Below, piece by piece: positions 33,919 through 42,938 of a DNA stretch of 45,464 nucleotides. Both the position numbers and the translations under genes were made by a program. The notes below the pieces were generated by a model that searched no databases, had not been told where the DNA came from, and saw only the letters and a list, made by a program, of their open reading frames with translations. The DNA is from Stutzerimonas xanthomarina (GTDB taxonomy: Bacteria; Pseudomonadota; Gammaproteobacteria; Pseudomonadales; Pseudomonadaceae): positions 1 through 45,464 of the forward strand of contig NZ_RHQM01000023.1 in the NCBI RefSeq assembly GCF_003935375.1, given 5' to 3'. The stretch's first letter is position 1; every line of letters starts with the position of its first letter.

Positions 33919-34157
33919 CAGCGCTTACGTGCCCAGTCGAGCGCTTCGTCAACCGCGTTGGTCAATTCTGCCTCACTCAGATGGGCGTTAGCGGCCTTGG
34001 CCTGCTCAGCGCTCAGCTCCAGGATGTGTGCCCGTACCGCTTCTTCGATGAAGCGCGACAGGTCGCCCTTACGGCCGCCGCCCTGGCTGGCCAGAAACAT
34101 CCGAAGCGACTGGTCGGTGTCGGCCGAGACGGCGACATTCCAGCGAATGGTATTCAT
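33918..34157 (-). CDS. Ribbon-helix-helix antitoxin
   Basis: A 79-residue protein with an N-terminal RHH fold (NTIRWNVAVSADTDQSLRMFLASQ followed by GGGRKGDLSRFIEEAVRAHIL) and an acidic helical tail that would neutralise the PIN toxin. It heads the three-gene operon with the toxin and tnpA and probably autoregulates it. A ribosome binding site (GGAGAA) precedes the start at 34157. Confidence 0.8.
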   Translation of the reverse strand: MNTIRWNVAVSADTDQSLRMFLASQGGGRKGDLSRFIEEAVRAHILELSAEQAKAANAHLSEAELTNAVDEALDWARKR

Positions 34158-34218
34158 AGCGTTCTCCGCTAATAGGTGTTTGTGTGTTTATACGCCAATC
34201 ACAAAGGGCGATGCAATG

Positions 34219-34234
34219 GTTCGACAAAACGAAC
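34219..34234. other. Short inverted repeat in the recombinase-antitoxin gap
   Basis: GTTCG-N6-CGAAC. The six-base centre is the size of a tyrosine-recombinase crossover region and it lies between the recombinase gene and the antitoxin. Arms are only five bases, so a chance match is possible. Confidence 0.25.
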
Positions 34235-34349
34235 AGATACCTGAGCGTTGACGACGTAAAGGTGGAAACCGCTATCAAAACCAGAGCTAGATACAAACGC
34301 TCTATAGCCTAAGGAATTCATGATTGTCCGCTGAAATGACCACATCACC

Positions 34350-35243
34350 TCAGCCGTCAGCGACCTCAGTCCTACGATCCAAGTCTCGCTGATCATTAAG
34401 AGCCACGGCGTCCGCACGCATTCGAGCAGGCACTGTATCTCTCACCTTTGAAAAGTCAGCATCGCTTGCAGGCTTAACCTTAACCGCTTCTGCACGTCCA
34501 AATCTTTTATCGCCATAGCGGCTAATCGAATCGGTAGCCTGGTGCCCCATGACGTATGCCATTTCTATTGCGGACATGCCTGAGGCTTTCAGATTTGAGC
34601 CGAACTGGTGACGAAGTGTGTACATACTCGGCACCTTCCTCCTACCGAATAGCTCAGTAGCGACTTGGTGAAGCGCAACGCGTATTGAATCCATACTGCG
34701 CGGCTGACATTTAAAAGCAGCGAGAGCGTTTCTCAAGATATTGCAGACGTCTCCATCAGCCTCAAGCGTTCGGCTAGCGCCGCGTAAACCGTTGTGGCTA
34801 AGCTTTGCACCGGATATATGGATGCGCCGGCCATCGATAGAAATTCCGTTAAGCTCGCATGGTCGCGCTCCGGTAAGAGATATCACCATTAAAGCTCCCG
34901 CTTCGACAGGCATATCTCGTTCAGCCAGACACCGTAGCCACGCTTCGAAATCAGCGGTAGAAAGCTTCTGCGGACGTCGCTGCTTTTTCTTTCGCGGCAG
35001 ATTTAACACAGTGACCGGATTGAGCGTACGATTGATTTCTTGGGCAGCCCAGAAATTTCCTCGATGCTTTTGATCAAACGCCAAAGCGTTACGTAGGCGC
35101 CGATAATAATCCGGGCGGTAATCAGGGGCCGCCCGTAGTAAAGCACCAATAATATTGAGCTCATCAAGCTCAACGCCCTGCATCCGAGTCGCATAAAAAT
35201 TACTGGCCAAACTAATATAGGCGCTTTGAGTCTCTGCATTCAT
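34350..35243 (-). CDS. Tyrosine-type site-specific recombinase
   Basis: A 297-residue integrase-family recombinase. The catalytic domain has Arg in SLTGARPCELNGI near residue 130, the HxxR element as YTLRHQFGSN near residue 208, and a later conserved His in YVMGHQATDSISRYGDKRF; the tyrosine is most likely within SRYGD. The N-terminal domain is helical. The gene is more AT-rich than its neighbours. It could be the resolvase of the Tn3 element (some lineages use tyrosine recombinases) or the integrase of a separate island; no serine resolvase gene is present. The exact start within its AT-rich leader is not certain. Confidence 0.8.
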   Translation of the reverse strand: MNAETQSAYISLASNFYATRMQGVELDELNIIGALLRAAPDYRPDYYRRLRNALAFDQKHRGNFWAAQEINRTLNPVTVLNLPRKKKQRRPQKLSTADFEAWLRCLAERDMPVEAGALMVISLTGARPCELNGISIDGRRIHISGAKLSHNGLRGASRTLEADGDVCNILRNALAAFKCQPRSMDSIRVALHQVATELFGRRKVPSMYTLRHQFGSNLKASGMSAIEMAYVMGHQATDSISRYGDKRFGRAEAVKVKPASDADFSKVRDTVPARMRADAVALNDQRDLDRRTEVADG

Positions 35244-35670
35244 ATTATTCTTCTAATTATTATTTGCGTGACACATGCCACACAATCAATTATTGCAAAT
35301 ACGAAAACAAAAAAACAACAACCAGAGCATTATTTTTTATATAACCCCAAAAGCCAAACATTGCAAAGGTGCAAAAATTCTATCCTTTCTATATCGCATT
35401 CCGGACTTTGGTTCGTTGGCCAAGCCCTACACTTTGTCCCACAGCCAAACCTCGGCCCGGGCGCGGCACCACCAACTCAAACAAACGAGCACCTTGATTC
35501 GCCTACGCAGCTAGCTTGTCAAACAACTGATGGACTCCGCCAATCCCACTGTCGGCCATACTGCGAGGCCTAACCGTGTTGCACTCAGCCTCTGCAACCG
35601 CTTACATTCATGTGCCGCGTAGCAAGTTACAAAATCGTCAGGCGGTGCCTATATAGCCTGAATAAAATCT
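35244..35670. other. AT-rich intergenic region
   Basis: About 430 bases upstream of the recombinase and downstream of the monooxygenase. It is AT-rich near the recombinase. I looked for a right-hand Tn3 inverted repeat (CTTA...CCCC) and found none, and no tRNA or attachment site could be recognised. Confidence 0.4.
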
Positions 35671-36741
35671 TCACCGGGACCGTGCTGGCCGATTAAGGCC
35701 CAAATGATCGCGCAATGTTATTCCTTCATATCGCCGCCTAAAAAGGCCTCTTTCTTGAAGAATGGGTACGACTCCATCCACAAAGTCCTCGAACCCCTCG
35801 TGAAAATAGGGTGGCATGATGTTGAAACCGTCGGCCGCTCGAGTTTCGAACCATTTCTGCAATGTATTGGCGATTGTCTCCGGGCTGCCGCAGATGACCC
35901 AGTGGCCCCGGGCAGCAGCCGTCAGACTGTAAAGGTCGCGCAACGTCATCTGCTCGCGGCGCGCCTTGGAGAGCAGCACGCGGGTGAACGCGTGATAGGT
36001 GTCCGGCAACTCGAGGTCAGGCACCGGGGCATCAAGATCATAACCTGAGAAATCCTGACCTAAACGTTCGGACAGGACCGCCATAGCCTTGCCGTCGCCA
36101 ATATAGCCCTGCAGTGTATTCAGCTTCTCGCGGGCTTCCTTGTCGGTCCGTCCCACGACCGGCATGACGCCAGGCAGCACGGTAACCTCTTCGGGACGCC
36201 GTCCGAACATCGGCAGGCGCTTTTTCAGGTCGGCGTAGCTCGCACGGGCTTCCTCAATGTCCTGGACGACCGAAAACGCGACGTCCGCCGTTCGAGCAGC
36301 CATTTGCAAGCCAGCTTCAGAGCCACCCGCCTGCAACACCACCGGCTGCCCCTGGGGCGATCGGCTGATGTTCAGCGGCCCCTTCACCTTGAAGAACTCG
36401 CCTTCGTGATCGATGGCCCGCACCTTATGCGCATCGATGTAGAGCCCCGAAGTCCGATCAGCCACCACCGCGTCATCAGCCCAGCCGTCCCATAAGGCCT
36501 TGACCACATCGACGAACTCGCCGGCCATCTCGTAGCGCCGGGCATGATCGGAGTGGGCGGTGCCAAAGTTGGCGCCTATGACCGGGTTGGATGTAGTGAC
36601 GGCGTTCCAGGCAGCGCGGCCGCCACTGATGAAATCCAGCGACGCGAAGGCCCGCGCTACCGTGAAGGGATCACTGTAGGTCGTCGACACCGTGGCGCCG
36701 AGGCCGATGTGGCGCGTCGACGTGGCAAGGGCCGCCAACAT
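35671..36741 (-). pseudogene. LLM-class FMN monooxygenase (NtaA/SnaA/DszA type), 5' truncated
   Basis: The open part encodes 356 residues of a luciferase-like flavin monooxygenase: LAALATSTRHIGLGATVSTTYSDPF, ARAFASLDFISGGRAAWNAVTTSN, QPVVLQAGGSEAGLQMAARTADVAF and a long C-terminal part ending RDHLGLN. Family members are about 440 residues, so roughly 90 N-terminal residues are missing. The first Met at 36741 is an internal family residue: the codons before it read RLEPLT, as expected, and then hit a TGA. Adding one C near 36757 and one near 36772 would extend the conserved frame, but the beginning of the protein is still not found. Proteins of this family attack N- or S-heterocycles and include the pyrimidine oxygenase RutA; here it follows a nitrogen-scavenging operon. 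Confidence 0.75.
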
Positions 36742-37001
36742 GGTCAGCGGCTCGAGCCGTGGCTGGCCTGCGGGTCAAGGCCGAGCCATCGGCCTCGGGC
36801 AGCATTCGCGGTAACCGTCACGTCATGAGTGATGACAGCGATATCAACGGTTCACGTCATGCGCGGGCGCTGGTCGGCGGCGTCCTGGCGGGTCGGCTGG
36901 GAGATACGCGACTGTTCGTCTCGGGGGGGACCGAGCACCAAGGTCCGAATGGCGGCGGCCCGCTGGCTAATCGTGCGCACTTAGATTGTGAAAAGCCGGG
37001 G

Positions 37002-37640
37002 TCAGGCCTGTTGGAGGCTGTTGCGCGCCTCGGACAGCATCGACAGGCTGATCTTGCGTACTTCGATCTTGCTCTGTTCGATATGTGAGCGCAGCATCAT
37101 TTGCGCCTCATCGCGCTTGCGCGCGGCCAGTGCCGTCAGAATGCGTGCGTGTTCGTTGTAGGTTTCCTCGATCCGAGCGCTCTTGTAAAAATCCAGGCGC
37201 CGGACAATACGGATGCGATCACAGACTTCAGCGTGCACACGCATCATTTCCCGATTTCCGGCGGCTGCGAGCAAACCGCTGTGGAAGGCTTCATCCAGAT
37301 CGGCGACCTGCTTCATGCCGTGCTCGCGCTCGCCCGGCGGCACCATCCAGATGCGATTGAGTTCCACAAGCGCGCCGGCCAGATCCGGCAGGCCGCATAG
37401 ACGCTCGATGGCGACGCTCTCCAGTACCACACGCAGGTCGTACAGCTCGTCGATCTGGTTGAAATCCAGCGGCTTGACGGTCCAGCCGCGGCGAAACCCC
37501 ACTTCCAGATAGCCCTCGCGCTCCAGACGATAGAGCGCATCGCGCACCGGTGTACGCGACACCTGGTAGCGCGCGGCCAATTCGGTCTCGCTGAAGCGGT
37601 CATGGGGCAGCAGCTGATAGTCGAAGATTTCCTGCTTCAA
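37002..37640 (-). CDS. GntR-family regulator, FCD subgroup
   Basis: About 212 residues or slightly more. The winged helix contains SETELAARYQVSRTPVRDALYRLEREGYLEV, and the all-helical FCD effector domain (DELYDLRVVLESVAIERL and so on) has the His/Asp metal-binding pattern. The first conventional start in frame is TTG at 37640, which lies inside the first DNA-binding helix. The frame is open further up to the preceding gene's stop and reads AILKHQTNALAQQIYQRLKQ, which belongs to that helix, so the true start is probably a rare codon such as ATT at 37686-37688. It is the last intact gene of the operon and likely represses it, with the repeated ATTCATGT motif near 45200 as a candidate target. 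Confidence 0.85.
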   Translation of the reverse strand: MKQEIFDYQLLPHDRFSETELAARYQVSRTPVRDALYRLEREGYLEVGFRRGWTVKPLDFNQIDELYDLRVVLESVAIERLCGLPDLAGALVELNRIWMVPPGEREHGMKQVADLDEAFHSGLLAAAGNREMMRVHAEVCDRIRIVRRLDFYKSARIEETYNEHARILTALAARKRDEAQMMLRSHIEQSKIEVRKISLSMLSEARNSLQQA

Positions 37641-37703
37641 CCGTTGATAGATCTGCTGCGCCAGGGCATTGGTCTGGTGCTTGAGAATGGCATCACCTGT
37701 CTG

Positions 37704-38105
37704 TCAGAGCGTACTGAGATCGACACTTACATGTGCCGAAACCACTTTCCAGCCGGCGGGAAAGCGTACCCAGGTCTGCATTTGCCGGCCAGTACGCAGG
37801 GTTTCACCGTCGCTGAATTCCGTGCTGACGGTGGCATAGTTCTCATCAAAAGTGGATATAACCGTGTTGCGCAGCTGGCGGCCGGGCCCTACCGGCGTGC
37901 AGATGCGCCGGTAGGCGGCGATATCCCGCGCACCGTAGAGGTTTTCGGCAACGCCATAACGCACGGTATGGTCGGTGTCCCAAAAGTAGTCGTCCAGCAC
38001 CTCCAACTCATTGGCCAGCAGGGCGCGCTCGTAGTCCTCGAAGGCCAGGCGCACGGCCTCGACCACATGGGGCAGATTGATCAATGGCTCTTTGTCCACG
38101 CTCAT
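37704..38105 (-). CDS. AtzH/HpxZ-like (DUF3225, SnoaL-fold) protein
   Basis: A 133-residue protein resembling HpxZ of the oxalurate pathway and AtzH of the cyanuric acid pathway. Features are [20 protein letters not shown], the [21 protein letters not shown] segment, and [22 protein letters not shown], typical of the SnoaL/NTF2 fold. Members are linked to degradation of ureido compounds; AtzH is reported to act on a carboxylated urea intermediate, though I do not rely on that here. Its start ATG overlaps the stop of the preceding hydrolase by four bases, indicating coupled translation. An upstream in-frame start at 38321 overlaps the neighbour and is rejected. Confidence 0.85.
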   Translation of the reverse strand: MSVDKEPLINLPHVVEAVRLAFEDYERALLANELEVLDDYFWDTDHTVRYGVAENLYGARDIAAYRRICTPVGPGRQLRNTVISTFDENYATVSTEFSDGETLRTGRQMQTWVRFPAGWKVVSAHVSVDLSTL

Positions 38106-38770
38106 TCCTCGTTCATGGCAGCGTCCAGCGCTGCCAACGTGGCGGTATGTCCGACGATCCCCCCCTGGGCGACGATCATCTCCAGGGTCGCCTGCTTGAA
38201 GGCAGGGAAATAACTGTCGGTTGCGTCTTCGATCAACAGGCAGCGATAGCCCCGGTCGTTGGCCTCGCGCATGCTGGTCTGCACGCAGACCTCGGTGGTC
38301 ACACCCGCGAAAATCAGACACTCAATGCCCTGTGCGGCCAGCCTGTCCCCCAGACCGGTCGCGTAGAACATCCCCTTCCCCGGTTTGTCGATCACCCATT
38401 CACCGGCAATCGGCGCCAGTGACGGGATGATCTGATTGCTCGGCTCGCCACGCACCAGGATGCGTCCCATCGGCCCCGGATCACCGATACGCAAGCCTTC
38501 TGCGCCGCCTTCCCGCTTGGCTGCAGGACAGTCAGACAGGTCCGGCAGATGCGACTCTCGCGTGTGGATGACCAGCATGCCCTTCTCCCGGGCCAGCGCC
38601 AGCAGCGACTCCACCGCCGGGACGATGGCCTGCAACAGACTTACGTCGTTACCCAGCGCCGCACCAAAACCACCTGGTTCGAGAAAGTCCCGCTGCATAT
38701 CGATAACGACCAATGCGGTACGTGCTGGATCGAAGCTGAAGGCGCCCGGCTTGCCCGGCACGCTGATCAT
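38102..38770 (-). CDS. Isochorismatase-like cysteine hydrolase (triuret-hydrolase-like)
   Basis: A 222-residue cysteine hydrolase. The catalytic triad is clear: Asp24 in VVIDMQRDF, Lys129 in IDKPGKGMF, Cys162 in [20 protein letters not shown]. It is a paralogue of the adjacent biuret-hydrolase-like protein and shares its TREGH-type and [17 protein letters not shown] segments. Triuret hydrolase (TrtA), which acts upstream of biuret hydrolase, belongs to this branch; that assignment is from memory and context. Its ATG overlaps the stop of the ATPase gene by four bases, and its stop overlaps the next gene's start. Coupled operon gene. Confidence 0.8.
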   Translation of the reverse strand: MISVPGKPGAFSFDPARTALVVIDMQRDFLEPGGFGAALGNDVSLLQAIVPAVESLLALAREKGMLVIHTRESHLPDLSDCPAAKREGGAEGLRIGDPGPMGRILVRGEPSNQIIPSLAPIAGEWVIDKPGKGMFYATGLGDRLAAQGIECLIFAGVTTEVCVQTSMREANDRGYRCLLIEDATDSYFPAFKQATLEMIVAQGGIVGHTATLAALDAAMNEE

Positions 38771-40302
38771 GCTGCACCTGCCGTATGGCCAGCGCCGGCC
38801 ATGTAGTGACCCAACGTGGCACGGTCAGCTTGGTCAGCGGCGACCTCGAAATTGATTTCACCCTCGTGGATCACCAGGATGCGGTCGGACATTTCCAGCA
38901 ACTCGTCCAGATCCTCGCTCAGCAGCAGCACGGCGGCACCCTGGGCGCGGGCATCGCGCAGACGCTGGTGGATGATCGCCACCGAGGCGAAATCCAGGCC
39001 GAACACCGGGTTGGAGACGATCAGCGTGCGCACGTCGTGGGTCAGCTCGCGGGCCAGGACCGCACGTTGCACGTTACCGCCTGACAGCGTACCTATCGGC
39101 CGCAGCGGGTCCGCCGGGCGCACGTTGAACTGTTCGATCAGGGCCTCGGCCTGGGTCTGAATCGCCTTCCGGTTGATCAGCCAACCCTGGCGGCACAGTG
39201 GCGGCTGGTCGAAATTGCGCAGCGCCAGATTGTCCGCCACGCTCATGCCGGCGATGCAGGCATTGCGCAGGGGCTCTTCCGGCAGGCTGAATACCTTCTC
39301 CCGTTGCATCTCCCGGCGGCTGGCCTGGTAAGGAGCGCCATTGATGCGAATCTCGCCACTGACCGACTGCCGCTGACCGAGCAGCGCCTCGGTCAGTTCA
39401 CGCTGGCCATTGCCGGAAATGCCGGCAATGCCGACGATTTCGCCAGGGCGCACGTCCAGCGACAGCTTGCTGACCGCCAATGTGCCCTTGTCATTGGCCA
39501 CGCTCAGTTCGCACACCTCCAGCCGAGGTGCGGCGTCGCGGTCTACCGGCTGCTGGCTGGCCGGCTCGGCAGCCGCTTCGGAGGCGCCCATCATCCAGGT
39601 GGCCAGTTCCTCCTGGGAGGTGGCGCTGACCTGGGTACTGCCGACCAGCCGGCCCTTGCGCAGCACGCTGACATCGTCAGCGAAGCGCGATACCTCGCCG
39701 AACTTGTGGGTGATCATCAATACCGAAATATCCCCACGGCGAGCCATATCGTGCATCAGCCCCAAGACCTCTTCGGCCTCCTGCGGCGTCAGTACCGAGG
39801 TCGGTTCGTCGAGAATGATCAGTTGCCGGTCCAGATACAGCTGCTTGAGGATTTCCAGCTTCTGCTTCTCGCCCGCCGCCAGCGAACTGACCGGACGTTC
39901 GATATCCAGCCGGAACGGCATACGCTGCATGAAGTCATTGAGGCGCTTGCGCTCCAGAGGCCAGTCGATGCGCCAGCCCAGATCGCCACGCGATAGCACC
40001 AGATTCTCCGCCACACTCAGGCCCGGCGCGACGGTGAAGTGCTGGTAGACCATGCCAATGCCCAGCGCATGAGAGTCTCGCGGGGTACGAATCTGCTGCT
40101 GGCGGTTGTTGACCAGCAACTCGCCGTCGTCCAGCGGACCGTAGCCGACGATACCCTTGACCAGCGTGCTCTTGCCCGCGCCATTCTCGCCCAACAGCGC
40201 ATGGACGGTACCGGCGCGCACGGTCAACGACACCCCCGCCAGCGCCTGAAAGCTGCCGAAGGATTTGCTCGCGCCGATGATTTCCAGGCTGATCGCACGC
40301 AT
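38767..40302 (-). CDS. ABC transporter ATPase, duplicated (BMP/nucleoside type)
   Basis: About 511 residues with two ATP-binding domains, as in the YufO/NupO-type importers. Domain 1: Walker [14 protein letters not shown] near residue 40, [15 protein letters not shown] signature, Walker [19 protein letters not shown]. Domain 2: degenerate Walker [35 protein letters not shown], Walker-B-like [15 protein letters not shown]. Drives uptake through the two permeases upstream in the operon. ATG at 40302 is the start; a TTG two codons upstream overlaps the previous gene and is less likely. A gap of two bases separates it from the biuret-hydrolase-like gene. Confidence 0.92.
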   Translation of the reverse strand: MRAISLEIIGASKSFGSFQALAGVSLTVRAGTVHALLGENGAGKSTLVKGIVGYGPLDDGELLVNNRQQQIRTPRDSHALGIGMVYQHFTVAPGLSVAENLVLSRGDLGWRIDWPLERKRLNDFMQRMPFRLDIERPVSSLAAGEKQKLEILKQLYLDRQLIILDEPTSVLTPQEAEEVLGLMHDMARRGDISVLMITHKFGEVSRFADDVSVLRKGRLVGSTQVSATSQEELATWMMGASEAAAEPASQQPVDRDAAPRLEVCELSVANDKGTLAVSKLSLDVRPGEIVGIAGISGNGQRELTEALLGQRQSVSGEIRINGAPYQASRREMQREKVFSLPEEPLRNACIAGMSVADNLALRNFDQPPLCRQGWLINRKAIQTQAEALIEQFNVRPADPLRPIGTLSGGNVQRAVLARELTHDVRTLIVSNPVFGLDFASVAIIHQRLRDARAQGAAVLLLSEDLDELLEMSDRILVIHEGEINFEVAADQADRATLGHYMAGAGHTAGAA

Positions 40303-40304
40303 GC

Positions 40305-40994
40305 TCAACGCTCGCTCAACAGCTCGACGAGCGACGCCGAGTTGGACACAGCACCAAACACCCCACCCTGCATCTTGACCATGTGCAGCGCAGCCAGGTG
40401 ATTACCCGGATCGGTGGCACCACAGCAGTCTTCCAGCAACAGGCACTCGAAGCCGCGATCATTGGCCTCACGCATGGTGGTGTGCACGCAGACGTCGGTG
40501 GTGATGCCGCACAGGATCAGGTTCTCGATGCCGCGGGTACGCAGGATCAGTTCCAGGTCGGTGGCGCAGAACGAGCCCTTGCCGGGCTTGTCGATGATCA
40601 CTTCGCCAGCCAGCGGCTGCAGCTCCGGAATCAACTCCCAGCCCGGTTCGCCACGCACCAGAATGAGGCCACAGGGACCCGCATCGCCGATGCCGGCACC
40701 GATGCGCCGGGATCGCCAGCGCTTGTTGGCCGGCAGATCGGACAGGTCCGGGCGATGCCCTTCGCGGGTGTGGATGATATGAAAGCCCTGCTCGCGCATG
40801 ACCTTCAGCACACGGTTGATCGGCTCGATGGGCGCACGCACGGCCGCCAGATCGTAGCCCATGGTGTCGACGTAGCCGCCTTCACCACAGAAATCAGTCT
40901 GCATGTCGATGATGATCAGCGCGGTATTGGCCGGATGCAACCGCCCGTCATACGGCCAGGGATAGGGATCGGAAACAAGAAAGCGCTCGCTCAC
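40305..40994 (-). CDS. biuH: Biuret amidohydrolase-like cysteine hydrolase
   Basis: About 229 residues, close in pattern to the rhizobial biuret hydrolase: [20 protein letters not shown] near the start, [90 protein letters not shown] and [15 protein letters not shown]. Catalytic triad Asp30, Lys136 and Cys169. The enzyme cleaves biuret to allophanate and ammonia. The start is GTG at 40994 with AGGAG upstream; earlier in-frame codons lie inside the preceding gene. The spacing to that gene is four bases. The substrate specificity is an inference from similarity remembered, not tested. Confidence 0.82.
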   Translation of the reverse strand: MSERFLVSDPYPWPYDGRLHPANTALIIIDMQTDFCGEGGYVDTMGYDLAAVRAPIEPINRVLKVMREQGFHIIHTREGHRPDLSDLPANKRWRSRRIGAGIGDAGPCGLILVRGEPGWELIPELQPLAGEVIIDKPGKGSFCATDLELILRTRGIENLILCGITTDVCVHTTMREANDRGFECLLLEDCCGATDPGNHLAALHMVKMQGGVFGAVSNSASLVELLSER

Positions 40995-40998
40995 GGTG

Positions 40999-42006
40999 TT
41001 ACTCCTGGCTGTGCGGGTTGTAGAGTCGCTCGGGCGCGGCAAAGCCGCAGCTGCTGCCATCGGTATGGACCACTTCGTCCTCCCAGGGCAGGCGGTACTG
41101 GCCAGCCGCAAGGTCATGCATGTAGGTGTAGGGGCAATCCTGCGCCCCGCCCTTGACCGCCACATAACCGCGGTGGCCGAACTGGTAGATATTGTTCTCC
41201 ACGCCCCAATGCTTGCGCGCCTCGCGCACCAGGTCCGGACGCATTTCGCAGGAGACGATCTCGTCCGCCCGTCCGCCGCCCTCGGCCATAGGTGTGCCAT
41301 CGAAATCGACGAACATGGCCTCGCCCATCGAATCGAAGGTGCCGTCGGAACCGCACATGCACACGCTGGCGGTCTGCATTAGGTTGGTGAAGGAATTGAC
41401 CTGGTTGGTGATCTTCCATGAATGGCGGATCGGTGCGGTGTAGCCGGCAGTACGGATCATGATTTCCGCCCCCTTATAGGCACACTCACGGGCCATTTCC
41501 GGGAACATGCCGTCATGGCAGATGATCAGGGCCAGCTTGCTGCCGCGCGGACCGTCGCAGACCGGGATGCCGAGGTTGCCCGGTTCCCACGGTTCGACTG
41601 GCACCCAGGGGTGCAGCTTGCGGTAGTACAGGCGCACTTCACCGGTATCGTCGACGATGATGCCGCTGTTGTAGGGATTGCCGTACGGGTTGGCTTCCAT
41701 GATCGAGAAGCAGCCCCAGATGCTGTGATCGATGCAGGCCTGCTTCAGCGCCGCTACTTCCGGCCCATCCAGGGTACACATGATGTCGGGTGAGGTGTCC
41801 ATCGACAGCCCGTGCAGCGAGTACTCCGGAAATACGATCAGGTCCATGCCTGGCATGCTGCGCCGGGCCTTCCCGATCATCGACACGACCTTCTGCGTCT
41901 GGGTCCAGAGTTCGTCGCGGGTGTGCGGGTCGGGCAGTGTCAGCTGTGCGAGCCCGATCACGACGCCATTAGGTGATTTGTTCAGCCCACCAAGTCCACT
42001 TGCCAT
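40999..42006 (-). CDS. Formamidase-like nitrilase-superfamily amidase
   Basis: A 335-residue carbon-nitrogen hydrolase of the AmiE/AmiF group. The catalytic triad is visible: Glu in VFPEYSLHG, Lys in [14 protein letters not shown], Cys in [20 protein letters not shown]. Segments such as [40 protein letters not shown] and [19 protein letters not shown] closely follow the formamidase (AmiF) pattern rather than longer aliphatic amidases. It would cleave a short amide (for example formamide) or a urea-type amide. The ATG at 42006 has GAGGT upstream; an in-frame start at 42204 lies within the previous gene. Gap to the upstream permease gene is 11 bases. Confidence 0.85.
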   Translation of the reverse strand: MASGLGGLNKSPNGVVIGLAQLTLPDPHTRDELWTQTQKVVSMIGKARRSMPGMDLIVFPEYSLHGLSMDTSPDIMCTLDGPEVAALKQACIDHSIWGCFSIMEANPYGNPYNSGIIVDDTGEVRLYYRKLHPWVPVEPWEPGNLGIPVCDGPRGSKLALIICHDGMFPEMARECAYKGAEIMIRTAGYTAPIRHSWKITNQVNSFTNLMQTASVCMCGSDGTFDSMGEAMFVDFDGTPMAEGGGRADEIVSCEMRPDLVREARKHWGVENNIYQFGHRGYVAVKGGAQDCPYTYMHDLAAGQYRLPWEDEVVHTDGSSCGFAAPERLYNPHSQE

Positions 42007-42017
42007 GTCATTTACCT

Positions 42018-42938
42018 CTATCGATTGAGACTGAGCTCGCCGGGAGCTCCCGTCAGTGTTCGGTTCGGACGACAGGTCGCCAGCATCACGAGCATCGTCA
42101 GGATGTAAGGTGCCGCGCTGTACAGGTAATAGCCGGAGCTGATGCCTACCGATTGCAGCGCCGGACCGATGGCGCCGGACGCACCGAAGACCATCGAGGC
42201 CCACAGGCAGTTCAGCGGTTGCCAGCGGGCAAAGATCACCAACGCCACCGCCATCAGCCCCTGACCGCTGGACAGCCCCTCGTTCCAGCTGCCTGGGTAA
42301 TAGAGCGACAGGTAGGAGCCGCCGACACCGGCCAGAAAGCCGCCCACGGCCGTGGCCATGATGCGTACCCGCAGGGGCCGGTAGCCCAGCGCCTGGGCCG
42401 ACTCGGAATGGTCACCGACCAGCCGCAGTACCAGACCCCAGCGCGTGCTGCGCAAGCTCCAATGCAGGAAGATTGCCAGCGCCACGCCGATGAAGAACAG
42501 CATGTTGATGTTCAGAGCCGAACGCATGCTGGGATCGTCGCTCCAGGCGCCGAGGGAAATCGATGGCAACATGGGTGCTTGAGGCTGAATGAAGGCCTTG
42601 CCGAGGAAAAATGCCAGGCCGGTACCGAGCAACATCAGCGCGATGCCGAAAGCAATGTCATTGACGCGCGGTAGCGAGCAGACGATGCCATGCAGCAGGC
42701 CAAGCAACAGCCCGATTCCGCCCGCTGCAAGCACCCCGGTCCAGGCCGACCCAGACAGGTAGGCCACGGCATAACCGACCATCGCACCAGCGACCAGAAT
42801 GCCTTCCAGCCCCAGGTTGATGCGCCCACTCTTTTCCGTCAGACATTCGCCCAAGCTGACGAACAGGAACGGCGTACCGACCCGCACCGCACCCGCCAAC
42901 AGGGCCAGCAGGAAGGTTACGAAATCCAGATCACCCAT
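42018..42938 (-). CDS. ABC transporter permease 2 (YufQ/NupP-like)
   Basis: A 306-residue inner-membrane permease of the branched-chain/ribose superfamily (BPD_transp_2) with about eight to ten hydrophobic segments. The family segment GECLTEKSGRINLGLEGILVAGAMVGY is clear near residue 30. It pairs with the upstream permease and the duplicated ATPase. Its start overlaps the upstream permease's end by eight bases. Confidence 0.92.
   Translation of the reverse strand: MGDLDFVTFLLALLAGAVRVGTPFLFVSLGECLTEKSGRINLGLEGILVAGAMVGYAVAYLSGSAWTGVLAAGGIGLLLGLLHGIVCSLPRVNDIAFGIALMLLGTGLAFFLGKAFIQPQAPMLPSISLGAWSDDPSMRSALNINMLFFIGVALAIFLHWSLRSTRWGLVLRLVGDHSESAQALGYRPLRVRIMATAVGGFLAGVGGSYLSLYYPGSWNEGLSSGQGLMAVALVIFARWQPLNCLWASMVFGASGAIGPALQSVGISSGYYLYSAAPYILTMLVMLATCRPNRTLTGAPGELSLNR

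Noticed and set aside
35330..35350. Possible right-hand Tn3 end near an AACCCC motif
   Set aside because: The 38 bases before CCCC do not start with CTTA and do not match the left repeat.
36826..37016. Plus-strand frame containing GTEHQGPNGG, reminiscent of creatininase-family motifs
   Set aside because: The match is short, the surrounding residues do not follow the family, and it runs into the antisense of the GntR gene.
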